From Acidobacteriota bacterium (GTDB lineage Bacteria; Acidobacteriota; Terriglobia; Bryobacterales; Bryobacteraceae), in NCBI GenBank assembly GCA_016871015.1, contig VFZX01000027.1, positions 1 to 37,951 of the forward strand: a DNA stretch of 37,951 nucleotides, in the 5' to 3' direction. The position numbers and the translations under genes are program-made. Numbering within the stretch: the first letter of the stretch is position 1; each line of letters begins with the position of its first letter. Positions 23,383-32,700 of the stretch are shown here, one piece after another. The notes below the pieces were generated by a model, which was given only the letters and a program-made list of their open reading frames with translations, did not search any database and was not told the DNA's origin.

Positions 23383-25628
23383 GGCAGGTACTGGAACTCC
23401 GGTGAAAGGAAAAGCGACCACAGCAGATCTTCGAGTCCGGCGGTTGACCGGGCGATCTCGAACGCGACCCGTAATTCTTCGGCCGACGCCTGACGCCCGA
23501 AGCTCTCCTCGAAGAGCCTGCGGACGAGCGCCTTCCGGTTCTTCACGGGCTGGGGCACCGGGACCGGTGGATCGCTACCCGCGGCGTACAACCGTGCGAA
23601 GTCCGGTTCGTCAGGGAAGACGAAGAACCGCAGCCGTGGATTGATGTCGCTCGCCAGGCATGCCTGGTTCACACCTACGAATCCCTGGAACCGGGTGAAG
23701 CCTTTGCCGGAAATGTTGACGGACAATGTCGTGGGCGTCTTGACAGCGACGAACGGCAGGGGCTCCTTGTCGCCGCGGAACTGCCATTGCACCGGACGCT
23801 GCTTCAGAAGGTCCGCGAGCGCCACCTCGCCCTTGGGTCCGGTGAACTTGGCCGCCGCCCAGCCTGCCTGGACCCGCGCTGCGTCATAGGAGTCGACATC
23901 CTCTAGCACCAGCCAAAGCTTCTTCACCCCAGCCACGTCCACATCCACGGCGATCTTCTGGTTGCCCATGGTGCCGGAATCAAACAACCCCGGCGGCGCC
24001 GCCGGGAGCTCGCCCGCAAGCCGCTGCGCGCCACGCCGGAGCAGGGAGGCGAGCGTGGATCCGTTGACCAGTTCAAGCGAGCTGAGCGTTGTGGGAGCGG
24101 TAAGCCGGGTGGTGACCACCTGGTCGCGGATCGGACGGCCCAGCGCCCGGCCGAGCGGACTCGACTTGATCTGCCAGTCGCGCGCGTACTGCGCCGGACC
24201 GGCGGTGCGCGGCACCAGCATCCGCCATTCGCCGGTGATCGCCGAGATCGCGTCATTAAACTGCTCGGCGGACAGGCGCCGCGGTGCTGGACCGCGGAAC
24301 ACATAGGGAACCGCGGGCGGCTCCCGGTCCGTGGCGAGCCGGTAGGTGCGCGACGTCATGATTGTACGGATCAGGTGCTTCAGATCGTGTCCGTGGGCGG
24401 CGAAGTCCGATGCCAGCCAGTCCAGCAGCGCGGGCGACCATGGTTCGGCGTCCATATCGTCGGGCGGATCCACGAGTCCCCGGCCCATGAGCTGCTTCCA
24501 GATCCGGTTCACCACGGTCCGCCGGGTACGCCCGTTCTCCGGTTGGGTGAACAGCTTGGCCGCGGCCGCCCGGCGGACGGCGAGCGGGGACTGCGGGTCC
24601 ACGCCGCCCAGTTCCGGATAAGGGAACTTGGCCTGTGCGATCTCCCCCGTGGGAATGTCGCAGCGGTGGATCTTGAGCGGCTGGTCTGAGAAGAACGCGG
24701 CCAGGCCATAGGCGTCCTTGAGCTTCCAGCGCGAGATGAAGCTGTCGTGGCAGGAGTTGCACTTCAAGTTCACTCCCAGAAAGACCTGCGCCGAATTCTG
24801 CGCCGCCTGCATCACGGGAATCTGGCTTGCCGACACGTCGCCGCGCCAGTTTACTCCGGTGAGGAAACCCTCGGGACCAGTTTTCGGTTCCGGGTTGAGC
24901 AGCGCGCGAACAAACTGGTCGTACGGGAGGTTGTCTTCGAGCGCCTTCTTCAACCACGGCGTAATGGACTTGCGGTCACCGTGGTAGACCACTCCTTCGT
25001 CGTTCCGCAATAGGTCGTTCCAAAAGGTGATCCAGTGCGCGGCGTACCTGGCGTTGTCTCCAAGCAGCCGGGCAACCAGTTCATCGTTGCCTTTGTCCTT
25101 GAAGGCGCGCACATCGGCTGGCGACGGCGGCAGCCCCCACAAGTCGAAGTAGGCGCGCCGGACGAACGCGGCAGCGGATACCTCAGGTGGAGTTGGCTGT
25201 TTTCTTTCGCGGAAGTAGGCGAAGGCGAACTTGTCGATAGGATGCGGCTCAGAGGACTCCGGCAGGGCGGGGGCAGCCAGGTTGAGCGAAGGCTGCCATT
25301 TGGAAACGGAGCCGCCGGACGGCGCGGGCGCACCGTCGCGGATCCACTCGCGCAGCACCGCGATTTCGGAGTCCGGCAGCGGCGCTCCGCCCAACGGCAT
25401 CCGTGGTGGCTTGATCCCGGCCACCCTTTGGATCAGCAGGCTTCCATCCGGATTTCCCGGGGTAACCACGCGCCGCACACCGGCGTAGGTCTGCAAATCC
25501 AGTCCACCTTGGGGCGCCGCGGACCCGTGGCAGGATCCGCAACGGGTGTTGAGGATCGGGTGGACTTGGGCCCCGAAATCGGCGGCCGGCAGCGAGAGTG
25601 CCGCGGCTGCAAAGAGGAGTCTACGCAT
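23379..25628 (-). CDS. Haem-type DUF1549/DUF1553 protein (PSCyt1-like, module A)
   Basis: 749 residues from ATG 25628, which starts a signal peptide (MRRLLFAAAALSLPAA) and overlaps the preceding gene by 8 bp. A planctomycete-type cytochrome domain comes first with CGSCH (30-34) and a MPLGGAPL loop. DUF1549 (about 130-345) follows with a second CxxCH, CNSCH (290-294). DUF1553 starts near 365 (RRTVVNRIWKQLMGRG). A beta-rich segment (KKLWLVLEDVDSYD) resembling an NPCBM-type carbohydrate-binding fold is inserted in its C-terminal half, and the end FLSPEFQYLP is typical. Two haem c sites and export imply a periplasmic or surface redox role. The substrate is unknown. Confidence 0.9.
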   Translation of the reverse strand: MRRLLFAAAALSLPAADFGAQVHPILNTRCGSCHGSAAPQGGLDLQTYAGVRRVVTPGNPDGSLLIQRVAGIKPPRMPLGGAPLPDSEIAVLREWIRDGAPAPSGGSVSKWQPSLNLAAPALPESSEPHPIDKFAFAYFRERKQPTPPEVSAAAFVRRAYFDLWGLPPSPADVRAFKDKGNDELVARLLGDNARYAAHWITFWNDLLRNDEGVVYHGDRKSITPWLKKALEDNLPYDQFVRALLNPEPKTGPEGFLTGVNWRGDVSASQIPVMQAAQNSAQVFLGVNLKCNSCHDSFISRWKLKDAYGLAAFFSDQPLKIHRCDIPTGEIAQAKFPYPELGGVDPQSPLAVRRAAAAKLFTQPENGRTRRTVVNRIWKQLMGRGLVDPPDDMDAEPWSPALLDWLASDFAAHGHDLKHLIRTIMTSRTYRLATDREPPAVPYVFRGPAPRRLSAEQFNDAISAITGEWRMLVPRTAGPAQYARDWQIKSSPLGRALGRPIRDQVVTTRLTAPTTLSSLELVNGSTLASLLRRGAQRLAGELPAAPPGLFDSGTMGNQKIAVDVDVAGVKKLWLVLEDVDSYDAARVQAGWAAAKFTGPKGEVALADLLKQRPVQWQFRGDKEPLPFVAVKTPTTLSVNISGKGFTRFQGFVGVNQACLASDINPRLRFFVFPDEPDFARLYAAGSDPPVPVPQPVKNRKALVRRLFEESFGRQASAEELRVAFEIARSTAGLEDLLWSLFLSPEFQYLP

Positions 25629-26757
25629 GGGATGGCTTGGGTTGTGCGAGCGGAAGGTTGTCCCTGACCAAGCCGGCATTGACGAGCTCGGAGATAACCG
25701 CGCTTAACTTCGGATTCCGGAGCGCCCACACGTAGGCCTTCTGGGGAATAGCCAATGGCCCGGGGACCGCGCCGTCCACCATCTTGACGCGGCGGGGGTC
25801 GTTCGGCGCGCCGTTACTCCGTCCGTGATGGACCGGCCGTGCAACCTTCATCGCGATGACCCCGAGTCCGGCTTTGTGCGCCCGGGCGACGGCTTGGCCC
25901 GTGTAGGGGTGGTTCACGATGCTGTAGGCGACCATGGCGGCTGAGTAGACCTTGGCCTTGCCCGCCGCGTCCAGGATCGCCGCGGGATCGTTGTGTGCGG
26001 ACACGCCGAGGTATCGGACCTTGCCTTGCTGCTTTAGCTTCTCAAAGGCCTCAAAGATCTCGGGATAAGCAGTCAGCTCGAATGGCGTGGAGGCGCCGTG
26101 CGGGCACATCAGCAGGTCGGTATGGTCGGTACCGAGGCGCTTGAGGCTCCCCTCAAACGAGTCGAAAATCAACTGCCGGAAGTTCTTGCCGCGGTCGATT
26201 TGGCGGCTGTAGCGCGCGGCCATCACGTCGGCGAGCGCGGCGTCCACAAGCTCCTGCTTCTGGCTCGCGAAGTAGTTGCCGAAGTAGTCCGGATCGAGCG
26301 CCTTACGGCGTTCCAGCCCGTCCATCGCCTTCGACATCAGCTTCTTCTGTTCCGGCTCAGACAAGCTGGTGAAGATGTCCTTGTAGAGCTTTGAACGGTT
26401 GATGTCCCAGAGGCTGATCTTGGTGTTCAGGAAGAAACTATCGCGCTTCCGGGCGCTGAGGACCCGCGCGTAGCCCAATTCGCTCTTGGTGTTGCCATAG
26501 GCGGGCGCGGTGTCCAGGTAGTTGAGGCCGTGGTCGAGCGCGAGCAGCACGTGTTCGAAGTTGTCCGGAGTGATGGTGTTGCCGCCCATGACCATTTCCG
26601 AGATCATGAATCCGGTGCGGCCAAGCTGGCGGTAGGCCATGCCGGATTGGCGGTTACGCCATTCTCCTGGCGCACCCGGAGGCGCCGCATCCGCCTTGCT
26701 GGACAAGGCTGCGGCGAGGGAAACCGCCGACGAGGCGAACAGGTCACGGCGTCGCAT
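25621..26757 (-). CDS. Tat-type exported aldo/keto reductase
   Basis: 378 residues. The N-terminus MRRRDLFASSAVSLAAALSS looks like a Tat signal. The aldo/keto reductase tetrad is intact: D82, Y87 (LDTAPAYG), K113 (LNTKIS) and H220 (CPHGAS), with the barrel segment YLGVSAHNDP. Between K113 and H220 there are about 107 residues, against roughly 30 in ordinary family members; the extra part (about 117-195) is charged and helical. Export by Tat would allow a bound NADP(H) to be carried folded, as in glucose-fructose oxidoreductase. It is first in the unit with the DUF1549/1553 and DUF1501 genes. TACAAT lies 8 nt before the ATG. Confidence 0.9.
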   Translation of the reverse strand: MRRRDLFASSAVSLAAALSSKADAAPPGAPGEWRNRQSGMAYRQLGRTGFMISEMVMGGNTITPDNFEHVLLALDHGLNYLDTAPAYGNTKSELGYARVLSARKRDSFFLNTKISLWDINRSKLYKDIFTSLSEPEQKKLMSKAMDGLERRKALDPDYFGNYFASQKQELVDAALADVMAARYSRQIDRGKNFRQLIFDSFEGSLKRLGTDHTDLLMCPHGASTPFELTAYPEIFEAFEKLKQQGKVRYLGVSAHNDPAAILDAAGKAKVYSAAMVAYSIVNHPYTGQAVARAHKAGLGVIAMKVARPVHHGRSNGAPNDPRRVKMVDGAVPGPLAIPQKAYVWALRNPKLSAVISELVNAGLVRDNLPLAQPKPSHA

Positions 26758-26765
26758 TCAGAACC

Positions 26766-26771
26766 ATTGTA
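26766..26771 (-). promoter_or_regulatory. -10-like box before the aldo/keto reductase gene
   Basis: TACAAT on the minus strand ends 8 nt before the ATG at 26757 and no Shine-Dalgarno lies between, consistent with a leaderless or nearly leaderless transcript. The rest of the 83-bp divergent gap shows GAGAGG ahead of the HD-GYP start on the other strand. Confidence 0.4.
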
Positions 26772-26840
26772 CCGGCACCGCCTGGAATAAAGTTCCCTTC
26801 CAGGGAGCCCGATAGAGGACTGAGAGGTTTTCCCAGGCCG

Positions 26841-28496
26841 ATGAGATCGCTGCCCCTGGCTCTACGAACGATGTTGATCGCCTTCGTACCGGTGTGCGCG
26901 GCTTTGACCGTGAGTTTCTTCGCCATCCGTGCGGCGGTGGCGGACTTAGTCAAAGTCGGGCTGCGCCAAACTCTTCGCGAATCGCAAGAGACCATCGAAG
27001 CGGTCCGGGGCCGTGCGGAAGAACGGTCGAGGAAGCTCATTGGCAGCCTGAGGGACCATGCGGACGTCCGGGCCGCCCTGGCGATCGCCAGCTCAGCGGG
27101 CGAGGATGGCAAGGCCTCAACGCAAATGGACCGGCTGGTCCTGTCGTTGAATCAGGTTCTTGGCTTCGACGCGCTGATCGTGTCAGCCGCGGGCCGGAAG
27201 CCCGTCGCCGGCGTCCAACGCCATCCGGATGGAGACCGGCCGCTGCAAAGTGCGTTCCTGCCCGGAGACCTGCTGGGAGCAAACCGGGAGTTCGTCAGCT
27301 TGGAAGCGGGAAACTACCAACTGACGACTGTGGCCATCAAAGCGGCAGGCGAGACCATCGGATACATTTCCGTGGGCGACCGGTTTGAAGCCAAGTCCGA
27401 ACCCGGCCTTGGACATGCGGTTCTGATACGCGACGGCAAGGTCGAGCAAAGCGCGATTCCCGGGGTCGCCCCGCCGGAGGTTGAAGCCGAGGTTCGGGAT
27501 AAGTGCCCGCTTGGATCAGCCGAGTGTGAGGTCGAGTTCGCCGGTGAAATGTTCCTGGTCACGACTATCGCGCATACCCATGGGTCGCCATTCCGGCTGC
27601 TGCAGTTCCAGTCCATGAACCAAGCCAGTCAGCGGTTCCTTCAAGCCGTGCTCAAAGTGTTCACGGTGGTGGCGCTGGCGACGCTTGCGCTCGTATTCGT
27701 GCTTTCGCTGCTCGGATCGCAGTCGGTCGCCAAGCCGCTTGCGAGGCTTCTCGAAACACTCAAGCAGGCGCAGCAAACGGGTGAGTTCCGGGGCGGCTTG
27801 CAAACGAGCTGGGGTACCGCGGAAGTGGATCAGCTCGCCGAAGCGTTCAACCAGGCGGCCAACTCGATTGCCGTCAAGCAGGGCCAGCTTGACAAGGCGT
27901 ACCGCGAATTCGTTGAAAGCATGGCGCGGACGCTGGACGCACGCGATCCCTACACGGCGGGCCATAGCCTCCGTGTCGCGCACTACTCGCGCGCCGTCGG
28001 GTTGCGGATGGAGCAAAACGAAAAGGAGCTCGAAATCATCGAGACAGGCGCCCGGCTCCACGACATCGGCAAAATCGGGATTCCGGATGCAGTATTACAG
28101 AAGGTCGGCAAGCTCACCGACTCCGAGTTTCAAATCATCAAGGCGCACCCGCAGATCGGCAAGAAGATGCTCAAACGCGTCGGCGGATTCGAACCGTATT
28201 TGCCCGTGGTCGAGTTCCATCACGAAAACCACGACGGCACTGGGTATCCATACGAAATGCGTGGCAAGGACATCCCGCTTTGCGCCAGGATCGTCCATGT
28301 GGCTGACGCCTATGACGCGATGACGTCGCACCGCACCTACCGCAAGGCGATGCCGCATGAGCGCGCCCTGCAGATCCTGCAGGCATGCGCGGGCAGCCAG
28401 TTCGACCCCGAGGTGGTGGCGGTGTTTGCCGAGCAGTTCCCGCCCGACAAGAGTCCCTTCAACGAGCAGGAAATTCCGATTCAACTGCTGGCGTAG
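26841..28496 (+). CDS. Membrane HD-GYP cyclic-di-GMP phosphodiesterase
   Basis: 551 residues. An N-terminal helix (about 10-32), an extracytoplasmic sensor region (about 33-265, dCACHE-like), a second helix (about 271-292) and a HAMP-like segment (about 293-345) lead to the HD-GYP domain. The HD dyad is H407-D408 (RLHDIGKIGIPD) and the GYP motif is HHENHDGTGYP (460-470), matching HHExxDGxGYP, so activity against cyclic di-GMP is expected. GAGAGG about 15 bases upstream may be the ribosome site. The sensed ligand is unknown. The Tat-type enolase-superfamily gene follows 38 bp downstream. Confidence 0.93.
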   Translation: MRSLPLALRTMLIAFVPVCAALTVSFFAIRAAVADLVKVGLRQTLRESQETIEAVRGRAEERSRKLIGSLRDHADVRAALAIASSAGEDGKASTQMDRLVLSLNQVLGFDALIVSAAGRKPVAGVQRHPDGDRPLQSAFLPGDLLGANREFVSLEAGNYQLTTVAIKAAGETIGYISVGDRFEAKSEPGLGHAVLIRDGKVEQSAIPGVAPPEVEAEVRDKCPLGSAECEVEFAGEMFLVTTIAHTHGSPFRLLQFQSMNQASQRFLQAVLKVFTVVALATLALVFVLSLLGSQSVAKPLARLLETLKQAQQTGEFRGGLQTSWGTAEVDQLAEAFNQAANSIAVKQGQLDKAYREFVESMARTLDARDPYTAGHSLRVAHYSRAVGLRMEQNEKELEIIETGARLHDIGKIGIPDAVLQKVGKLTDSEFQIIKAHPQIGKKMLKRVGGFEPYLPVVEFHHENHDGTGYPYEMRGKDIPLCARIVHVADAYDAMTSHRTYRKAMPHERALQILQACAGSQFDPEVVAVFAEQFPPDKSPFNEQEIPIQLLA

Positions 28497-28521
28497 CCTG
28501 GCCTCGGGCCGTTCCGGGCGG

Positions 28522-28527
28522 TATCAT
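28522..28527 (+). promoter_or_regulatory. -10-like box before the enolase-superfamily gene
   Basis: TATCAT ends 7 nt before ATG 28535, with no Shine-Dalgarno in between. It lies in the 38-bp gap after the HD-GYP gene, so the downstream gene may have its own leaderless promoter. Confidence 0.4.
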
Positions 28528-28534
28528 CAGCGGT

Positions 28535-29701
28535 ATGAATCGCCGCAGCTTCCTCCGTGCCGCGCTCGCATCACCGCTGGCCGCGGTCCCACTTCCCGCC
28601 GCCAATCCCCCGAATCTGAAGATCACCGGCCTCGAATTCCTGCGCCTTGTCTTCCCCGGCAAGACTCCCGTCAAGCGCAACTCGATCATCACCAGCGGAG
28701 GCGGGGCGCCCGGCATGAATCTGGTCGAGGTCCACACCGATGGCGGCATTACCGGCCGCGCCGTTTCGGCGGGAATGCACTCGATCATGACATCGGAGCT
28801 GCTTCCGCGTATCAAGGGAGAGAATCCCTTCTACGTCGAACGGTTGTGGGACCGCATGTACCGCCACAATCGCAAGCCTGTGGCCAAGGGCGAATACATC
28901 CGCGCCATGGGTCCAGTCGACATCGCGATTTGGGATATCGTCGGCAAGGTGCTCAACCGTCCCGCCTATCAGGTGCTGGGAGCCTACACGGACAAGATCC
29001 GCGTCTACGCCGCGGGCGGCTATTACGAGGACGGGAAGGGGTTGAGGGAACTCGCCAAGGAAATGGAGGAGTACCTTCGCGAAGGTTTCCGCGCCATCAA
29101 GATGAAGGTTGGCGGCGAGCCGATGAAGGTGGATGCCGAGCGGGTCCGCGTCGTGCGCGAGACGGTAGGCCCGGACGTGGACATCCTGCTCGACGCCAAC
29201 AACAAGTGGAACGCCTACGACGCGATCAGGTTCGGCCGCATGGTCGAGAAGTATGAAATCTTCTGGTTCGAGGAACCGGTGGAACCTGACGACTTCAAGG
29301 GCTGCGCCGAGGTGCGCGAGGCCCTCGACATCCCGGTCGTGGCGGGCGAGAATGAATTCACAGTGTGGGGCGCGCGTGACCTGATCGAGGCACGCTCAGC
29401 GGACATCCTGAATCTTGACACGGTGTGGGCGGGCGGCTACACGGCCTACCGCAAGATTGCCGCCCTTGCCGCCGCGCATCACGTTCCAGTAGCGCCCCAC
29501 GGGAATCCGCACATGGCGGTCCACTTGCTGGCATCGACGCCAAACACGCTGATCATGGAAACCTATCCCGGGGTCGAAAGCAAGTACAATCCTGCGTTGC
29601 CGCTGTTCCCGGTCAAGGACGGTTATATCATGGCTCCCACGAAGCCGGGTGTTGGCGTGGATCCGGACCCGGAAATGATCAAGAAGTACCGGGTCCGGTA
29701 G
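28535..29701 (+). CDS. Tat-type exported enolase-superfamily enzyme (mandelate racemase-like subgroup)
   Basis: 388 residues from ATG 28535; the frame is open upstream but this start gives a twin-arginine signal (NRRSFLRAALASPLAA). The catalytic set of the mandelate-racemase-type branch is present: KxK at K189/K191 (IKMKVGG), metal ligands D220 (LLDANN), E246 (FWFEEP) and E272 (AGENE), and a His-Asp dyad H322 (APHGN) with D295 (LNLDTVW). The branch abstracts an alpha-proton from a carboxylate and includes sugar-acid dehydratases and racemases; which acid is used cannot be read from sequence. Export of such an enzyme is unusual. It ends 6 bp from the end of the convergent TonB receptor gene. 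Confidence 0.9.
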   Translation: MNRRSFLRAALASPLAAVPLPAANPPNLKITGLEFLRLVFPGKTPVKRNSIITSGGGAPGMNLVEVHTDGGITGRAVSAGMHSIMTSELLPRIKGENPFYVERLWDRMYRHNRKPVAKGEYIRAMGPVDIAIWDIVGKVLNRPAYQVLGAYTDKIRVYAAGGYYEDGKGLRELAKEMEEYLREGFRAIKMKVGGEPMKVDAERVRVVRETVGPDVDILLDANNKWNAYDAIRFGRMVEKYEIFWFEEPVEPDDFKGCAEVREALDIPVVAGENEFTVWGARDLIEARSADILNLDTVWAGGYTAYRKIAALAAAHHVPVAPHGNPHMAVHLLASTPNTLIMETYPGVESKYNPALPLFPVKDGYIMAPTKPGVGVDPDPEMIKKYRVR

Positions 29702-29707
29702 CGGTCC

Positions 29708-32700
29708 TCAGAACGAAATCCGGAGCCCGAAGCGGAACACCCGCTCGTCGATGCCGTCGCGCCCGGTGTTGGCCAGCGCCGTGATCTCCGTGTAGCCGCC
29801 GAGATTCCGGATCGAGCCGTCGCTGTTGAGCTGGAGATTAGACGCGTTGGCGCCAGGATTGGCGAAGTGCGGCGTGTTGGTGAAGTTGAACGCCTCGGCC
29901 CGGAACTCCACGCCCCACCGCTCCGTGACGCGGAACTTCCGGAACAGCCCCAGATCGAGATTGACGATTCCCGGCCCGGTGAGCGAGTTGAATCCAGCGG
30001 TACCAAACCGGGCCTCGATGACCGGGCGGTAGGCGAACGGATCGAAGAACGACTGGCCGCGCCCCGCCCCGCCAAGTTTGACCACCTTATCCTTCACCTG
30101 GTCGGCGCGCTGCGAGCTCCCCGGCGCGTTCAGGGAAGTGGCCGCCGAGCTTACGTTGAACGGAAGCCCGCTCACTGAGCTGAAGATCCCGTTAATCTGC
30201 CATCCGCTCACCAGCCACGACGCCGGACCCGAGTTCGCCCACCGGCGTCCCCGGCCAACCGGCAGCTCCCACACTCCATTAATGGTCAGATTGTGCGGCA
30301 GGTTGCTGTTGGTGACCGAGCGGTTCAAGTGCTGGAACTCGGGGATCTGGATCGCGGCCAGTCCGTCGCTGTTCTCGCTGCAGCAGATTCCCATCGACTT
30401 GGACCACGTGTAGGAGATCCCCAGATGAAGTCCGGCGCTGAACCGGCGTTCGAGCATGGTCTGCAGGCTGTCGTAGTGAGAGTTGCCGATCGGTGCAACC
30501 AGGCGCGTCTCGGCGGTACGGCCGAACTGGCGCGCGAGCAGCCGTCCGCCGTTCCCGCCGTTGATCGGAGCGTAGTTCAACTCGCGAAATCCCACCTGGT
30601 TGATCTGCCGTGTGGCGACGTAGCCCGCCTGGCCGGTGAATCCCCATTTCAGTTGCTTCTGAAGCGTGAAGTTCCAGCTCTGGATGTAGCCGCGCTGATA
30701 ACGCCGCTCCAGGGAATTCGCGGCCACTTGGGAACCAATATCGATAATGCCGTTGCCGAGATCAGGGTCCGGGATCAGCGGAATTCCGTCGCGCAGCCGG
30801 CCCGCCGGTTGGAACGTGTTCGCGCCATTCACGTTGAGCACGACCAGCAGCGGGTAGTTGGTGCGCATCGGACGGGCGAGGCTGTAGGGATCCACGGTGA
30901 TTCCGTATCCGGCGCGCACCACGAAGTCCTCTTTCGGCCGCCAGGCCAGGCCCACCCGCGGCGCGAAGAGCCGCTTGCTTTGCTCGATGCCGCAGTCCGT
31001 GGGTACGCTCCCTGTGCCGCAGATCTCCATCTTGTTGGTGACTGGATTGTAGTTCTCCATTCCCCGGCCCACCCGCGTCGGCATCGGGAACAGCTCCCAG
31101 CGGGTTCCGTATGAGAACGTAAGCTTGCGGTTCACCTGCCACTGGTCGCGGACGTACAGGCTGTGCATCCATGTCCGGACATTGTATTCGTTCGGGATTT
31201 GCTTGATCCGTCCAAGCGCGGTCGGCAGCCCCAATAGGAAGGCCGACCAGGTGTTGAACTGGTTGGACGCCGGGCCGCCCTGGATCATCGTTGGTCCGCC
31301 GGCGAACGTGAAGCCGCCAGACGCCCCGTGAAGCGCGCCGACGAATTCCACCTGAGTATGGTTGATCTGCTGGAACGAGCTGTCGAAGCCGAACCGCACC
31401 GAGTGCGCGCCTTTGGTCCAGGTAGCGTTGGCGACGTATTGCGACCGCGGGTCGCGGTTGTAGAACGGCCGGGATCCGTTGCCTTGTGCGCCCATCGTTG
31501 TGTAGTTGGACACGGAGAAGCGTGGCCATCCGCCTTCAAACGGGCGTGTGCCGTTGGTGCCGCGCAAACCCAGAGTGTCCGCGCCAATGTTTTTCCCCAG
31601 ACCGAGCTCTTCCGAGTTGGCGTCGTATGCGGTGTAGCCGAAATTCCCGTCGAGGATGACCGCGGGCGACAGCACGTATGTCGCGCCCACCGCCATATTG
31701 CCGGTTGTGCCATATGTCGGACCGGCTACCGAAGCCGGACTATAAAACGGCACCCCGACAAGCTCACCGAGCAGTGGTCCGCTTTCGAAGTTGTGATCCT
31801 GCACGCCGCCGCGCGCAAACATCGTCAGCTTGCTGCCGGCGTTCCAATTGAGCTTGGCATCGATCTTGGACGAATTGAACTTGTAGCTGCCCTGGCCGAA
31901 CAAGTTGGCGTTGAGGCCGTCGAAGGTCGGAGCCGGCAGCAGATCCTGGATCCTGCGCGCGGTTGGATCGATCAGCGAGGCGGGAAGCTGGTTGCCGGGG
32001 AAGGGAGTCCGTGCGCCTCCGGCCGCGTTTCCGGTGGCGGGATCGTAGATAGGCGTGGGCGACGCTGACATGTCCCCGCGGCGGATCGCGGTGGTCGGGA
32101 TCGTCTCCAGGCGCGAGGCAAACTGGCGGTCAAACGTGCCTTCAAAGCTTCCGAAGTAGAACAGGCGGTTCTTGAGGACTGGGCCGCCGACCGTCCCGCC
32201 CATCTGGTTGAAGATCGCCTTGGGCTTCCGTTCCCCCGCTGGCAGGAAGAACGGCTTGGCCTTGGTGGCATTGCTGTTGTGGTACTCGAACAGCGATCCA
32301 TGAGGGTCGTTGGTCCCGCTCTTGATGCTGACGTTGATGGCCGCTCCGCCCGCGAGTCCGGTCTCGGCGTCGAAGGAATTCGTGGTGATGTTGACGTTGT
32401 CGATCGACTCGAGCGCCGGTGTGTACCCCGGCAGGTGCGGCAGCCAGATCTGGTTGACGCCCGCGCCCTCGATCCGCACGGCGTTCGACTGGCGCGTCGT
32501 CCCGTTCACGTTGTACAGCGCGGCACGCGAGGGGTCCACCGACGGACCGTTGCCGTTGCGCGGATAGGTGAATCCCGGGAGCACCTTGAACGTATGCGAG
32601 TAGTTCCGCCCGGGCGGCAGCGGAGCGTTGGAAAGCTGCACCACACTGATCTCGGAGCGGACCTCGGCGCGGTCGGTCTGCAGAGCGGGCGGCGCGGCTT

